A program made the position numbers and the translations under genes. Below the pieces are notes generated by a model that saw nothing but the letters and a program-made list of their open reading frames with translations, ran no database searches and was not told where the DNA came from. From Spirochaetota bacterium (GTDB lineage Bacteria; Spirochaetota; Brachyspiria; Brachyspirales; JACRPF01), in assembly GCA_016214035.1 (NCBI GenBank), contig JACRPF010000005.1, positions 372,001 through 436,000 of the forward strand: a DNA stretch of 64,000 nucleotides, given 5' to 3'. Numbering within the stretch: position 1 is the stretch's first letter; each line of letters opens with the position of its first letter. Positions 1-7,541 of this stretch are shown here, piece by piece.

Positions 1-879
1 GATGGCGATGTCGTCGAGCATGGCCTTGCGGCGGTCGCCGAAGCCAGGGGCTTTCACCGCGCAGACTTTCAGTACGCCGCGCATCTTGTTGAGTACGAGG
101 GTGGCGAGTGCTTCGCCTTCCACTTCTTCTGCGATGAGCACGAAGGGTTTGCCCGTCTGCGCGATCTTTTCGAGGAGCGGCAGGAGGTCCTTCATATTCG
201 ATATTTTCTTGTCATGGATGATGACGTAGGCGTCATCGAGTTCGCAGACCATATTGTCCGCATTGGTGACGAAATACGCCGAAGTGAAACCGCGGTCGAA
301 CTGCATGCCTTCGACAACGTCGAGGTGCGTTTCAATCGTTTTGGCTTCTTCAACGGTGATGACGCCGTCTTTGCCCACTTTTTCCATCGCGTTTGCGATG
401 AGGTCGCCGATGCTCCGGTCATTATTCGCGGAGATGGTCGCAACCTGTGCGATCTCTTCTTTGCCTTTGATCTGTTTTGCTTCGCTCTTGATGTACGCCA
501 CGACTTCGTCGACCGCTTTCTCGATGCCGCGTTTAATCGCCATCGGGTTTGCGCCGCTCGTAACGTTCTTGATGCCTTCGCGGATAATAAGCTGCGCGAG
601 CACCGTTGCCGTGGTGGTTCCGTCACCGGCCACGTCGTTCGTCTTGCTTGCCACTTCTTTCACGAGCTGTGCGCCCATGTTCTCGAAGTGATCTTCAAGC
701 TCGATTTCCTTGGCGATAGTCACCCCGTCATTGATGACGGTCGGTGCGCCGTACTTTTTCTCGATAACCACGTTTCTGCCGCGGGGACCGAGGGTGGTCT
801 TGACGGCATTCGCCAGAGCGTCAACGCCCCGAACGAGTGCCCGCCGTGCCTCTTCGTTGAAAAGAAGTTGCTTGGCCAT
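1..879 (-). CDS. groEL: Chaperonin GroEL (60 kDa), N-terminal part; 3' end lies outside the window
   Basis: ATP-dependent cytoplasmic protein-folding chaperonin that acts as a double seven-membered ring with GroES. The 293 visible residues begin [15 protein letters not shown] and contain the nucleotide-binding motif [13 protein letters not shown] and the invariant [11 protein letters not shown] stretch near residue 85, then the ANNDRSIG and TVEEAKT segments of the equatorial/intermediate domains and the start of the apical domain. The start is fixed by a strong ribosome-binding site AGGAGG at 887-892, 7 nt before the ATG. About half of the usual 540-residue protein is visible. No groES lies immediately upstream, so groEL here is either alone or followed by other genes beyond the left edge. 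I found no CIRCE element (TTAGCACTC-N9-GAGTGCTAA) in the leader; only a small CAGAC-N6-GTCTG inverted repeat at 925-940. Identification is firm. Confidence 0.97.
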   Translation of the reverse strand, partial: MAKQLLFNEEARRALVRGVDALANAVKTTLGPRGRNVVIEKKYGAPTVINDGVTIAKEIELEDHFENMGAQLVKEVASKTNDVAGDGTTTATVLAQLIIREGIKNVTSGANPMAIKRGIEKAVDEVVAYIKSEAKQIKGKEEIAQVATISANNDRSIGDLIANAMEKVGKDGVITVEEAKTIETHLDVVEGMQFDRGFTSAYFVTNADNMVCELDDAYVIIHDKKISNMKDLLPLLEKIAQTGKPFVLIAEEVEGEALATLVLNKMRGVLKVCAVKAPGFGDRRKAMLDDIAI

Positions 880-1116
880 TGCGAATCCTCCTCTTGGATC
901 TTGTGTAGTTTTTATTATTTACCGCAGACAAAATAGTCTGACGATAGACAACTAAATCGCCATAAATAGTGCAAAGTCCATGCCAATTTGATATTTTCCC
1001 GATAATCAGGAATAAACGAAAAGGCCGTAATATTCATGAAAAAGAAGGCATTGTCATATTTTCAGCTGGGTATGACGGGCGATTGCATCAAGCGTTTCTT
1101 TTTTCTAAAATCGCCG

Positions 1117-1170
1117 ATGTATCAAATTGATACATTTTGACATGATGATACATCATGCAGTAAAAGATTT
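1117..1170 (+). promoter_or_regulatory. Orphan promoter-like site between two perfect palindromes
   Basis: This lies in the 384-bp gap between groEL and the next gene. It holds a 19-bp palindrome (1117-1135, ATGTATCAA-A-TTGATACAT) and a 17-bp palindrome (1141-1157, CATGATG-ATA-CATCATG). A TTGACA hexamer at 1137-1142 sits between them, followed 18 bp later by TAAAAG as a weak -10. If used, it would transcribe rightwards into a region with no gene on the plus strand before 1964, antisense to the lipoprotein gene at 1264-1866. The palindromes look like regulator-binding sites. The rest of the gap is AT-rich with no ORF that I can support. A TATAATGTG...CACATTATA inverted repeat (1247-1281) spans the stop codon of the lipoprotein gene. 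Confidence 0.35.
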
Positions 1171-1263
1171 CAACAAAAACACGGCAAAGGCGGATATTTC
1201 AATCAGTTGAGATTTCAAATACTGCTTAAAGCAAGGAACATACCCGTATAATGTGTTGTAGCA

Positions 1264-1866
1264 TCACCTGGGCACATTATAATTTGAAAAACAATTGATA
1301 GCCGAATAGCCCGACGGACTGCCGCTTTTATTTGATGCAAGGACAACATACACCATGACTTCTTCGTAATTTGAAAAAGCGGGCACGGTGTTTGACAGCG
1401 GAGTATCATACGACAGTCGTTTTGAGGCGTCGTTCAGCCAGGCATTGGTGAGAACGAGATAATTCGACCAGCTGTTCGGGTCACGGCAGACGAGTGCAAC
1501 AAAAAACGCAGGACCGAACAGATGTGTGACGACGATCTTTGACTCCGGGAACAATGTGCTTATTCGGTTGTTATTATCCCAATTATTGCTGGATATTCTC
1601 GCGTTATAACAGTCGATATCGCCGTTGGTAAGATATCCCACTCTGCCCTGTGAATTTTTATCATAATTTTCAAGCGATTTTGAGTAACTGTAATATCTGA
1701 GTTCCGTAGAAGATTCAATAGTATTGTTCGGTTCATACACATCAAGATTACTGGTCGATGCTTCAAAGAGTGTCATATTGCTGCACGATACGGTAAGTAT
1801 CATTGTCAGGGTCGACAGCGCCACCGCAACGATATTCAACACGGCTTTTTTGTCCCATACGGTCAT
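1264..1866 (-). CDS. Secreted lipoprotein of unknown function
   Basis: A 200-residue protein with an N-terminal hydrophobic segment (about residues 8-26) ending in a lipobox-like TVSC, so Cys28 is the probable lipidated residue after signal peptidase II cleavage. The mature part is rich in Asn, Ser, Tyr and Asp, with no motif I recognise; two later cysteines (in DIDCYN and ALVCRD) could pair. Asn-rich composition and low similarity to catalytic families suggest a surface or periplasmic structural lipoprotein. It is monocistronic, pointing toward groEL. There is no Shine-Dalgarno before the ATG; instead a near-perfect sigma-70 promoter ends 6 nt before the start codon (see 1873-1901), predicting a leaderless mRNA. 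Function unknown. Confidence 0.75.
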   Translation of the reverse strand: MTVWDKKAVLNIVAVALSTLTMILTVSCSNMTLFEASTSNLDVYEPNNTIESSTELRYYSYSKSLENYDKNSQGRVGYLTNGDIDCYNARISSNNWDNNNRISTLFPESKIVVTHLFGPAFFVALVCRDPNSWSNYLVLTNAWLNDASKRLSYDTPLSNTVPAFSNYEEVMVYVVLASNKSGSPSGYSAINCFSNYNVPR

Positions 1867-1872
1867 CAGTAG

Positions 1873-1901
1873 ATTATAATCGACGTATCTGTTTTAGTCA
1901 A
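1873..1901 (-). promoter_or_regulatory. Sigma-70 promoter placed to give a leaderless mRNA
   Basis: Read on the minus strand: TTGACT (1896-1901), a 17-bp spacer, then TATAAT (1873-1878), then CTACTG and the ATG of the lipoprotein gene. With the usual 6-nt discriminator, transcription would begin at or next to the A of the start codon. The match is 5/6 for the -35 and 6/6 for the -10 at optimal spacing, so the promoter itself is well supported. Confidence 0.7.
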
Positions 1902-1963
1902 ATACTTGCTAAAAAACCGGAACATATATATCGTTACGATATTATAAGAACACGAGGGAACAT

Positions 1964-2995
1964 ATGCTCTTTCAGGGAAAACAATACAGCCGCAGCGATA
2001 TCCTCCGCAGGGTGGGGGATATCGCCCAGATAGCCTGTGTGACAGCATGTGAGCTTCGCGACGGTCCGGAAAAAGGTGTTGCCGCGCTTGATGTACGTGC
2101 GGGATCGCTCCGATTCACCGTGCTGCCCGACCGCGGCATGGACATCGGTTACGCGGACTACAACGGTATCCCGCTTGCCTGTATTTTGCCGGCCGGATTT
2201 TCGCATCCCGCGTATTATGAGCCTGAAGGACTGGGATGGCTTCGCGGCTTTTACGCGGGCCTGCTTACCACCTGCGGACTTGCCACTGCGGGCGCGCCCT
2301 CTTCGGACAACGGCGTTGCGCTCGGTCTGCACGGCAGATTGTCCGTTACACCGGCACGGAACGTCTCCTACGGCGGCGAATGGGACGGCGATGAATACCG
2401 GCTGTTCGTCCAGGGAACGATGCGCGAAACACGTCTGTTCGGTGAGAACATCGCGCTGACGCGGAGAATATCGATTACCGCCGGTTCAACGCATCTGACG
2501 ATTCACGATACCGTTGAAAATCTCGGATACGGACCGACCGAGCACATGATGCTGTATCACATCAACATCGGTTTTCCGGTGGTCGATGCGGCGACGAAGC
2601 TTGCCGGTCCTGTCATCCGCACTACGCCGCGTGATGCTGCTGCACAGGCAGGCGAGAAGGAATGGAACAGTTTTACCGCACCTGTGAAAGGGTATAAGGA
2701 ACAGTGTTTCTATCATACGATGAAACCATCGGATGACGGTATAGCAACGATGATGCTGCATAATAAAGAACTCAACGGCGGCATGGGCGTGTATGTCTCA
2801 TACGATACGAAGGAACTTCCGGAATTCACCGAATGGAAGATGACCGGCGAGGGCGCGTATGTGGTGGGGCTTGAGCCGGGGAACTGCCGCGTTGAAGGCC
2901 GGGCGAAGGAACGTGAACGCGGCACGCTGACGATACTCGGTCCCGGGGAGCGTCGTTCATACACGCTTGAACTCGGTGTGCGCATCGGCTCATGA
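1964..2995 (+). CDS. DUF4432-family aldose 1-epimerase-like protein
   Basis: A 343-residue cytoplasmic protein of the galactose-mutarotase superfamily, DUF4432 branch. Family features visible are the N-terminal LRFTVLPDRGMDIG segment (about residues 47-60), a HGRLSVTPARN stretch near residue 125, the HMMLYHINIGFP segment near 195 and a C-terminal ELPEFTEWKM...VVGLEPGN region. Family members are thought to bind and interconvert anomers or related forms of free sugars released by glycoside hydrolases; the exact substrate cannot be read here. GAGGGA at 1954-1959 precedes the ATG by 4 nt. The gene overlaps the following AraC regulator by ATGA, so the two are translationally coupled and probably form one sugar-utilisation operon. 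Confidence 0.85.
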   Translation: MLFQGKQYSRSDILRRVGDIAQIACVTACELRDGPEKGVAALDVRAGSLRFTVLPDRGMDIGYADYNGIPLACILPAGFSHPAYYEPEGLGWLRGFYAGLLTTCGLATAGAPSSDNGVALGLHGRLSVTPARNVSYGGEWDGDEYRLFVQGTMRETRLFGENIALTRRISITAGSTHLTIHDTVENLGYGPTEHMMLYHINIGFPVVDAATKLAGPVIRTTPRDAAAQAGEKEWNSFTAPVKGYKEQCFYHTMKPSDDGIATMMLHNKELNGGMGVYVSYDTKELPEFTEWKMTGEGAYVVGLEPGNCRVEGRAKERERGTLTILGPGERRSYTLELGVRIGS

Positions 2996-3951
2996 AAGCC
3001 GGAACAAAAAATAAAAACATCCATGCGGTAAGCCCCCGCATCTTTTCGCCCGGGGCACACGAACTTGCGCCGTTCCCGCATCTGTTCATGTTCGGCATGC
3101 ATAAACGTTCTGCGGCGACGCGCGGCCTGCAGGCGCATTATAATCCCGGCATCGAGATATGTTATGTGCTCGAGGGTGAATTCGAATGGACCGTGGAAGG
3201 CCGCCATGTACGTATCCGTCCGGGAGAGGCCTCGCTCACCTTGCCGTGGCAGCTTCATGGCGGCAGGGAAAACGTCATCGGCAGGGGACACCTGGCCTGG
3301 GTCATCATTAAACCCAAGCGATTTATAAAAAACGGTACGCTCACACTCGGCGGCTGGAGCGGCATCGACAGAGAAACGGCGAAGGAACTCGGCATGATAT
3401 TCACGCGGATGCCGTCGGCGCATATCGGCAGAGTCGAACGGATGGATGCCGTCTTTCTCGATATGTACCGGGAGCTCAGCGCGCCGATGATAGGTTCCGC
3501 GGCGCGTGTGAATGCGCTTATCGATGAACTTCTGCTCATATGTGCACGTCAAGTCTCCTGCAGTAAAACAGATGCTGCATCATTCACTCAGGCGCATGAG
3601 GTGCCGCCGCAGATTGACGCGATACTGCGGGTTATGCGTGAAGAGCCCGGGAAGGACTGGGCGCTCACAGCGCTCGCGCATGACGCGGGGCTGAAGACGA
3701 CGGCGTTTTCTGCATGGGTAAAACGCGTCACCGGTTTTTCTCCGATGGAATATGTCATCAGGGCACGCATCGAAAAAGCGAAAACGCTGCTCGCCGACCG
3801 GCGTATACCGATAACCGATATATCGTTTGATCTGGGATTCTCGTCATCGCAGCATTTTACGAATGTGTTTAAGAAAAATACGGGAACAACTCCCACCGGA
3901 TACCGTAACGCGCATGCATCGCCGGCGACGCATGCGGATGACCGGCGATAA
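2992..3951 (+). CDS. AraC-family transcriptional regulator with N-terminal cupin
   Basis: 319 residues. The N-terminal half is a cupin-like sensor (HYNPGIEICYVLEGEFEWTV, then LTLPWQLHGG around residues 45-90). The C-terminal about 100 residues contain two helix-turn-helices typical of AraC: WALTALAHDAGLKTTAFSAW and PITDISFDLGFSSSQHFTNV, ending FKKNTGTTPTGYR. Such proteins usually bind a sugar or glycoside in the cupin and activate nearby catabolic genes. Its start ATG overlaps the stop of the DUF4432 gene (ATGA), which suggests that the regulator is made with the enzyme. Likely targets are its own operon and possibly the neighbouring sulfatase. It ends 11 bp from the convergent IclR-like gene. 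Confidence 0.9.
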   Translation: MKAGTKNKNIHAVSPRIFSPGAHELAPFPHLFMFGMHKRSAATRGLQAHYNPGIEICYVLEGEFEWTVEGRHVRIRPGEASLTLPWQLHGGRENVIGRGHLAWVIIKPKRFIKNGTLTLGGWSGIDRETAKELGMIFTRMPSAHIGRVERMDAVFLDMYRELSAPMIGSAARVNALIDELLLICARQVSCSKTDAASFTQAHEVPPQIDAILRVMREEPGKDWALTALAHDAGLKTTAFSAWVKRVTGFSPMEYVIRARIEKAKTLLADRRIPITDISFDLGFSSSQHFTNVFKKNTGTTPTGYRNAHASPATHADDRR

Positions 3952-3962
3952 ACAGCACTGTC

Positions 3963-4739
3963 TCAGCCGGCCTCGAGTTTTTCTTTTGCTTGTATCAGAA
4001 GCGCACGATATGCGGCAACCTTTTTTTCCTCATCGCGCTGCAGTGTGGCGGGCTCGGCAATAGCTAGAATGAAACAGGCATCGCTTCCTTTGGGGGTGAT
4101 GCGGACGGCGAACCGGCGAACACCGTTCTTATTGCCCTCGTTGTCATAGGTAACGGTATCTGCCGCAGTGATGAGCGCCTTTGCTTCATTCCAGGACACG
4201 TTTTTATTGTCGCCGGTTCGGTAAAACTTCGATGTATCAAAACGCGCTGCGATGTCGTCAACCGTAAAACTGTTCAGATACGTGCGTGACGGGGCGTCGA
4301 GTTCATACAATGAACGGCGGAATCCTTTCTTCGCCATGATGCGTATCGGCAGGTCGGGGTATTCATATTTCTCCTGCCAGAAGAGTTCAGTGCCGCGAAC
4401 GGCAAGAAGTTCAACCGACTGACGTGTCTGTGCGAGCAGCTCCTGCATGACCGATTCGGCCCTGCTGAAAAAATCGGATAATCCGGTCCCGCGCATGAGC
4501 AGACTGAATGTGCCGGTATATGACTTGCCGCTTCTGCTTACATAGCCGCGACGTATCAGCGTTCCAAGTATACGCATGAGCGTTGCTTTGGGGATGTGCG
4601 TCTGCAGATGGATGTCATTCAGTCCGTACGAACCCGCAGTCCGCGCCGCGAAATATTCGATGACGGTGAGAATCTTTTCAGCGGGCTCCGATGTCACGGG
4701 ATGTACGTTCGGTGGTGTGCTGTGTACTTTTTTTTTCAT
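3963..4739 (-). CDS. IclR-type transcriptional regulator
   Basis: 258 residues. Residues about 20-75 form an IclR winged helix (AEKILTVIEYFAARTAGSYG, HIPKATLMRILGTLIRRGYV). The rest is an IclR-like effector domain, with a C-terminal ARFDTSKFYRTGDNKNVSW region that aligns loosely with the family. Regulators of this type respond to small metabolites and control catabolic genes. It is divergent from the sulfatase gene, with 181 bp between their starts; that interval contains a clear promoter and a large dyad (4876-4904), so the sulfatase is its most obvious target. The coding sequence begins ATG followed by nine A; GGAAAGCG upstream is a weak ribosome-binding site. Confidence 0.85.
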   Translation of the reverse strand: MKKKVHSTPPNVHPVTSEPAEKILTVIEYFAARTAGSYGLNDIHLQTHIPKATLMRILGTLIRRGYVSRSGKSYTGTFSLLMRGTGLSDFFSRAESVMQELLAQTRQSVELLAVRGTELFWQEKYEYPDLPIRIMAKKGFRRSLYELDAPSRTYLNSFTVDDIAARFDTSKFYRTGDNKNVSWNEAKALITAADTVTYDNEGNKNGVRRFAVRITPKGSDACFILAIAEPATLQRDEEKKVAAYRALLIQAKEKLEAG

Positions 4740-4847
4740 ATCGGCGCTTTCCGTGAAGTGATATTCATACAGTCGTTATCCTCGGGACGCATGCAATCAC
4801 TATATGACATCCATTGTTTTTTTACAAGAATAGTGCGGCAATTCTGC

Positions 4848-4904
4848 TTGACAATTATCGAAATACAATTATATTATATATGGAATATTTAATATGCCAT
4901 ATAT
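4848..4904 (+). promoter_or_regulatory. Promoter and overlapping dyad operator of the sulfatase gene
   Basis: TTGACA at 4848-4853, an 18-bp spacer and TATTAT at 4872-4877 form a good sigma-70 promoter. A 29-bp dyad covers 4876-4904: outer arms ATATATGG / CCATATAT are perfect, inner arms ATAT / ATAT around a TTA centre match, with one mismatched pair. The TGGAAT...ATGCCA core resembles known IclR operators. It overlaps the end of the -10 and the predicted transcription start (about 4884), so binding would repress. The divergent IclR-type gene is the natural candidate regulator; an AraC protein encoded next to it is the alternative. Confidence 0.6.
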
Positions 4905-4920
4905 GAAACAAGGAGATCGT

Positions 4921-6414
4921 ATGCGCATCGTCTATATTGACATCGACACGCTGAGGCCGGATCATCTCGGATGCTACGGGTATCACCGCACTACATCACC
5001 GAATATCGACAGCATCGCGGACGACGCGGTTCGTTTCAATGCATGTTTCGTCCCGGATGCGCCCTGTCTGCCGTCACGTTCGGCGCTGCACCATGGGCGG
5101 TTCGGCGTGCATAATGGTGCGCTCTGTCACGGCGGCACCTATGCGGACCCGTATCCGGAAGGACCGGGCAGGAGCTTCAGCAACACATATCCGTATAAGA
5201 AATTCGTACAGGTGCTCAGGGCGGCGGGCATGCATAACTGCCTTGTAAGCTCATTCGCCGGGCGTCATGATTCCTGGTGGTTTTACGCCGGCTTTCATGA
5301 TATTTACGACTGCGGCAAAGGCGGCATGGAGATACAGAGCGAGGTGACGGGAAAAGCACTCGATAAACTCGATGCTCTTAATGGAAGAGATAATTGGTAT
5401 CTGCATTTTAATATCTGGGATCCGCATTCGCCGTACCGCACACCGGCGGAGTACGGCAACCCGTTCGAGAAGGATGCTCCGCCGTCGTGGATGACGCAGG
5501 CGATAATCGATGAACACAATAATACGTACGGCCAGCATTGTGCGGCGAACAATCTGCGCGAGAGCCATAAATTTTCAGACCGCGAACCGAATGAGATAAA
5601 AACGCTTGCCGATTTTAAGAAGCATATCGACGGTTATGACGTGGGCGTCCGCTTTGCGGATGATGCCGTCGGAAAGATCATCGCGAAACTCAAGGCGCAG
5701 GGAATCTATGACGATACCGCCATCATCATCTCATCGGACCACGGCGAGAACCAGGGCGAACTGAACGTGTACGGCGATCATCAGACAGCGGATCTCATCA
5801 CCAATCGCGTACCGATGATAGTCAAGTGGCCGGGCATCACGCCGCGCGTGTATGAGGGGCTTCACTATCAGTTCGATATCGCCGCCACCGTTGTTGAACT
5901 GCTCGGTCAGAAAGTTCCCGGCAAATGGGACGCCGTGAGCTTTAAAGATGCGTTTACCGGCGGAACGGAAGCGGGACGCGACCATCTTGTCGTCAGTAAC
6001 GCGGCATGGAGCGCCATGCGTGCCGTTATATTCAAGGAGCATATCCTCATCAAGACGTATCGTGATCCGGTGCGTGAATATCCTGAGCTCATGCTGTTCA
6101 ACCGGTTCAAAGACCCGCATGAGACAAAAAATCTCGCCGATGCGAAACCGGAAACGGTGAACGAGGGACTCGCCATACTGCAATGCTGGATTGATGAGCA
6201 GATGGAGTGCGCCGACCGTAAAGAAGACCCGTTCATGAAGGTCATCGCGGAGGGCGGACCGTATCACCTGCGCGGAAGGCTTGACGGGGCTATTGCGCAC
6301 TATGAGAAAATCGGGCGTAAGGACCTCGCGGATAAAATGAGAGCCAAGTATAAGCCGGGGTCGGGGCAGTATGCGGCGGATTGGCATAAGGACGGGTTTT
6401 TAAATAGACCGTGA
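4921..6414 (+). CDS. Type I sulfatase (Cys-type formylglycine sulfatase)
   Basis: 497 residues of the alkaline-phosphatase superfamily, hydrolysing sulfate esters. Metal and active-site features: IDIDTLRPDHLGCYG (metal Asp residues 7 and 9) and the sulfatase signature C-L-P-S-R at residues 49-53, where Cys49 would be oxidised to formylglycine. Further metal ligands are in the SSDHGE motif near residue 277. No signal peptide is visible, so the enzyme appears cytoplasmic and would act on imported sulfated oligosaccharides. The start at 4921 is chosen because AAGGAG (4910-4915) lies 5 nt upstream; an in-frame ATG at 4894 sits inside the operator. No formylglycine-generating enzyme or anSME is in the window, so activation must come from elsewhere in the genome. 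Confidence 0.93.
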   Translation: MRIVYIDIDTLRPDHLGCYGYHRTTSPNIDSIADDAVRFNACFVPDAPCLPSRSALHHGRFGVHNGALCHGGTYADPYPEGPGRSFSNTYPYKKFVQVLRAAGMHNCLVSSFAGRHDSWWFYAGFHDIYDCGKGGMEIQSEVTGKALDKLDALNGRDNWYLHFNIWDPHSPYRTPAEYGNPFEKDAPPSWMTQAIIDEHNNTYGQHCAANNLRESHKFSDREPNEIKTLADFKKHIDGYDVGVRFADDAVGKIIAKLKAQGIYDDTAIIISSDHGENQGELNVYGDHQTADLITNRVPMIVKWPGITPRVYEGLHYQFDIAATVVELLGQKVPGKWDAVSFKDAFTGGTEAGRDHLVVSNAAWSAMRAVIFKEHILIKTYRDPVREYPELMLFNRFKDPHETKNLADAKPETVNEGLAILQCWIDEQMECADRKEDPFMKVIAEGGPYHLRGRLDGAIAHYEKIGRKDLADKMRAKYKPGSGQYAADWHKDGFLNRP

Positions 6415-6440
6415 GCTTTAAGGAATAATTGACAATAAAT

Positions 6441-6472
6441 AAAAAGAGGATGCCTTTCGGCATCCTCTTTTT
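6441..6472. terminator. Bidirectional intrinsic terminator
   Basis: A 14-bp perfect stem (AAAAAGAGGATGCC / GGCATCCTCTTTTT) closes a TTTC loop. The A-tract on one side and T-tract on the other give a U-run in both directions. It sits between the convergent sulfatase (ends 6414) and flaB (ends 6495) and would terminate both. Confidence 0.93.
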
Positions 6473-6494
6473 TGCATCCGGTACGAGACCGTTT

Positions 6495-7367
6495 CTACTG
6501 GAGCAGTCTGAGCACGTTCTGCGAGAGCGTGTTCGCCTGCGCGAGCATAGCGGTGTTCGCCTGATTCAGGATCTGGTTACGCGTGAAGTCGGCCATTATT
6601 TCGGCCATATCAGTGTCGCGTATGCGGCTTTCCGCAGCCTGCAGGTTCTCATACCCGATCATCAAGCCCTGCGCGGTGAACTCAAGGCGGTTCTGATACG
6701 CCCCGAGGTCTGCGCGCTGCTTCAACACTTTTTTCAACGCTTCATCCACCATGCCGATTACCATATTGGATTTCTGCGGGGTTGACACGCTGATGAACGT
6801 TGCCGTCTCGGCATTGTTCGTCGTGTTCTTGAGGCCTAAGCCCTGCGAATTCATCGTTCCGATGTACACGCGCACACGCTGCTCCATGTTCGCTCCGATG
6901 TGGAGCCACATAGACGCGGTGGGGGTGTTCTGGCCGGTGAATACCGCAAAACGGCCCGTGAGCATGTTCATCTTGTTGAACTCGGCGTGTGAAGCGACCC
7001 GGTCGAGTTCATCGACGAGCTGCGACACTTCCACCTGTATCTGCATGCGATCTTCATCGCTGTAGATACCGTTTGCCGACTGCACCGCAAGTTCACGGAT
7101 ACGGTTGAGCACTCCGGATATCGTATCGAGATATCCTTCAGTGGTCTGGATGAACGAGATACCGTCTTCGGTGTTCCGTTCAGCCTGCCTGAGTCCGCGG
7201 ATCTGCGAGCGCATCTTTTCAGATACGGCGAGTCCCGATGAGTCGTCCCCCGCACGATTGATCCGTTGGCCCGAGGAGAGTTTCTCCACGTCCTTCTGAA
7301 GATCGACCTGGCGGAATTTGAGCGAGCGATTAGCATTAATCGCGCTCATGTTGTGGTTGATGATCAT
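6495..7367 (-). CDS. flaB: Flagellin FlaB, periplasmic flagellar filament core protein
   Basis: 290 residues, the typical spirochaete FlaB length. The N-terminus MIINHNMSA and the motifs [27 protein letters not shown] and [10 protein letters not shown] are the conserved D0/D1 helices. The C-terminus ([18 protein letters not shown], ending NVLRLLQ) is the matching coiled D0 helix. The short middle, without a large D2/D3 domain, fits filaments housed in the periplasm. The start is placed at 7367, behind AAGGAGG with 5-nt spacing, not at an in-frame ATG six codons upstream. It is monocistronic, ending at a bidirectional terminator. The leader carries two CsrA consensus sites and a sigma-28-like upstream element, described separately. 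Confidence 0.97.
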   Translation of the reverse strand: MIINHNMSAINANRSLKFRQVDLQKDVEKLSSGQRINRAGDDSSGLAVSEKMRSQIRGLRQAERNTEDGISFIQTTEGYLDTISGVLNRIRELAVQSANGIYSDEDRMQIQVEVSQLVDELDRVASHAEFNKMNMLTGRFAVFTGQNTPTASMWLHIGANMEQRVRVYIGTMNSQGLGLKNTTNNAETATFISVSTPQKSNMVIGMVDEALKKVLKQRADLGAYQNRLEFTAQGLMIGYENLQAAESRIRDTDMAEIMADFTRNQILNQANTAMLAQANTLSQNVLRLLQ

Positions 7368-7371
7368 AGCA

Positions 7372-7414
7372 TCCTCCTTGATCATGCATTCACGTTTTCA
7401 TCCATGAAAACGTG
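7372..7414 (-). promoter_or_regulatory. flaB leader: two consensus CsrA-binding sites
   Basis: Site 1 is a perfect 11-bp inverted repeat (7391-7414, CACGTTTTCAT / ATGAAAACGTG). On the flaB mRNA its apex reads UCAUGGAUGA (7407-7398), so GGA is exposed in the loop of an 8-bp stem. Site 2 reads UCAAGGAGGA (7381-7372) and coincides with the Shine-Dalgarno. Both fit the published CsrA/RsmE consensus A/U-CA-N-GGA-N-G-U/A at every fixed position. The GGA cores are 26 nt apart, a spacing that one CsrA dimer can bridge. The arrangement matches the known flagellin leader of Bacillus subtilis hag; CsrA is also a reported repressor of Borrelia flaB. Confidence 0.65.
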
Positions 7415-7424
7415 CGTACGCCAT

Positions 7425-7506
7425 TGACGTCACCATGTGAGTGGCGTCACGGATGATGTCAAAGAACGTACTGCTTCTATTGTCGAGCATCTGTGATTTT
7501 ACTTGA
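7425..7506 (-). promoter_or_regulatory. Candidate sigma-28-like promoter and second leader hairpin of flaB
   Basis: On the minus strand TCAAGTAA (7499-7506), an 11-bp gap and CTCGACAA (7480-7487) match the flagellar sigma-28 consensus TAAAGTTT-N11-GCCGATAA at 5 of 8 positions in each box with exact spacing. Downstream, TGACGTCAC / GTGGCGTCA (7425-7449) forms a 9-bp inverted repeat with one mismatch, in the predicted leader between the promoter and the CsrA sites. The promoter match is only partial, so this is a suggestion. Confidence 0.35.
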
Positions 7507-7541
7507 TTACTTTTTTCGGATGTGAACGAAGACGGCGATGG

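Noticed and set aside
880-1010. CIRCE heat-shock operator expected upstream of groEL
   Set aside because: No TTAGCACTC-N9-GAGTGCTAA or close variant found; only a 5-bp inverted repeat. Regulation by HrcA is not supported here.
4894-4920. Upstream in-frame ATG for the sulfatase
   Set aside because: It lies within the operator dyad near the predicted transcription start; AAGGAG correctly precedes the ATG at 4921.
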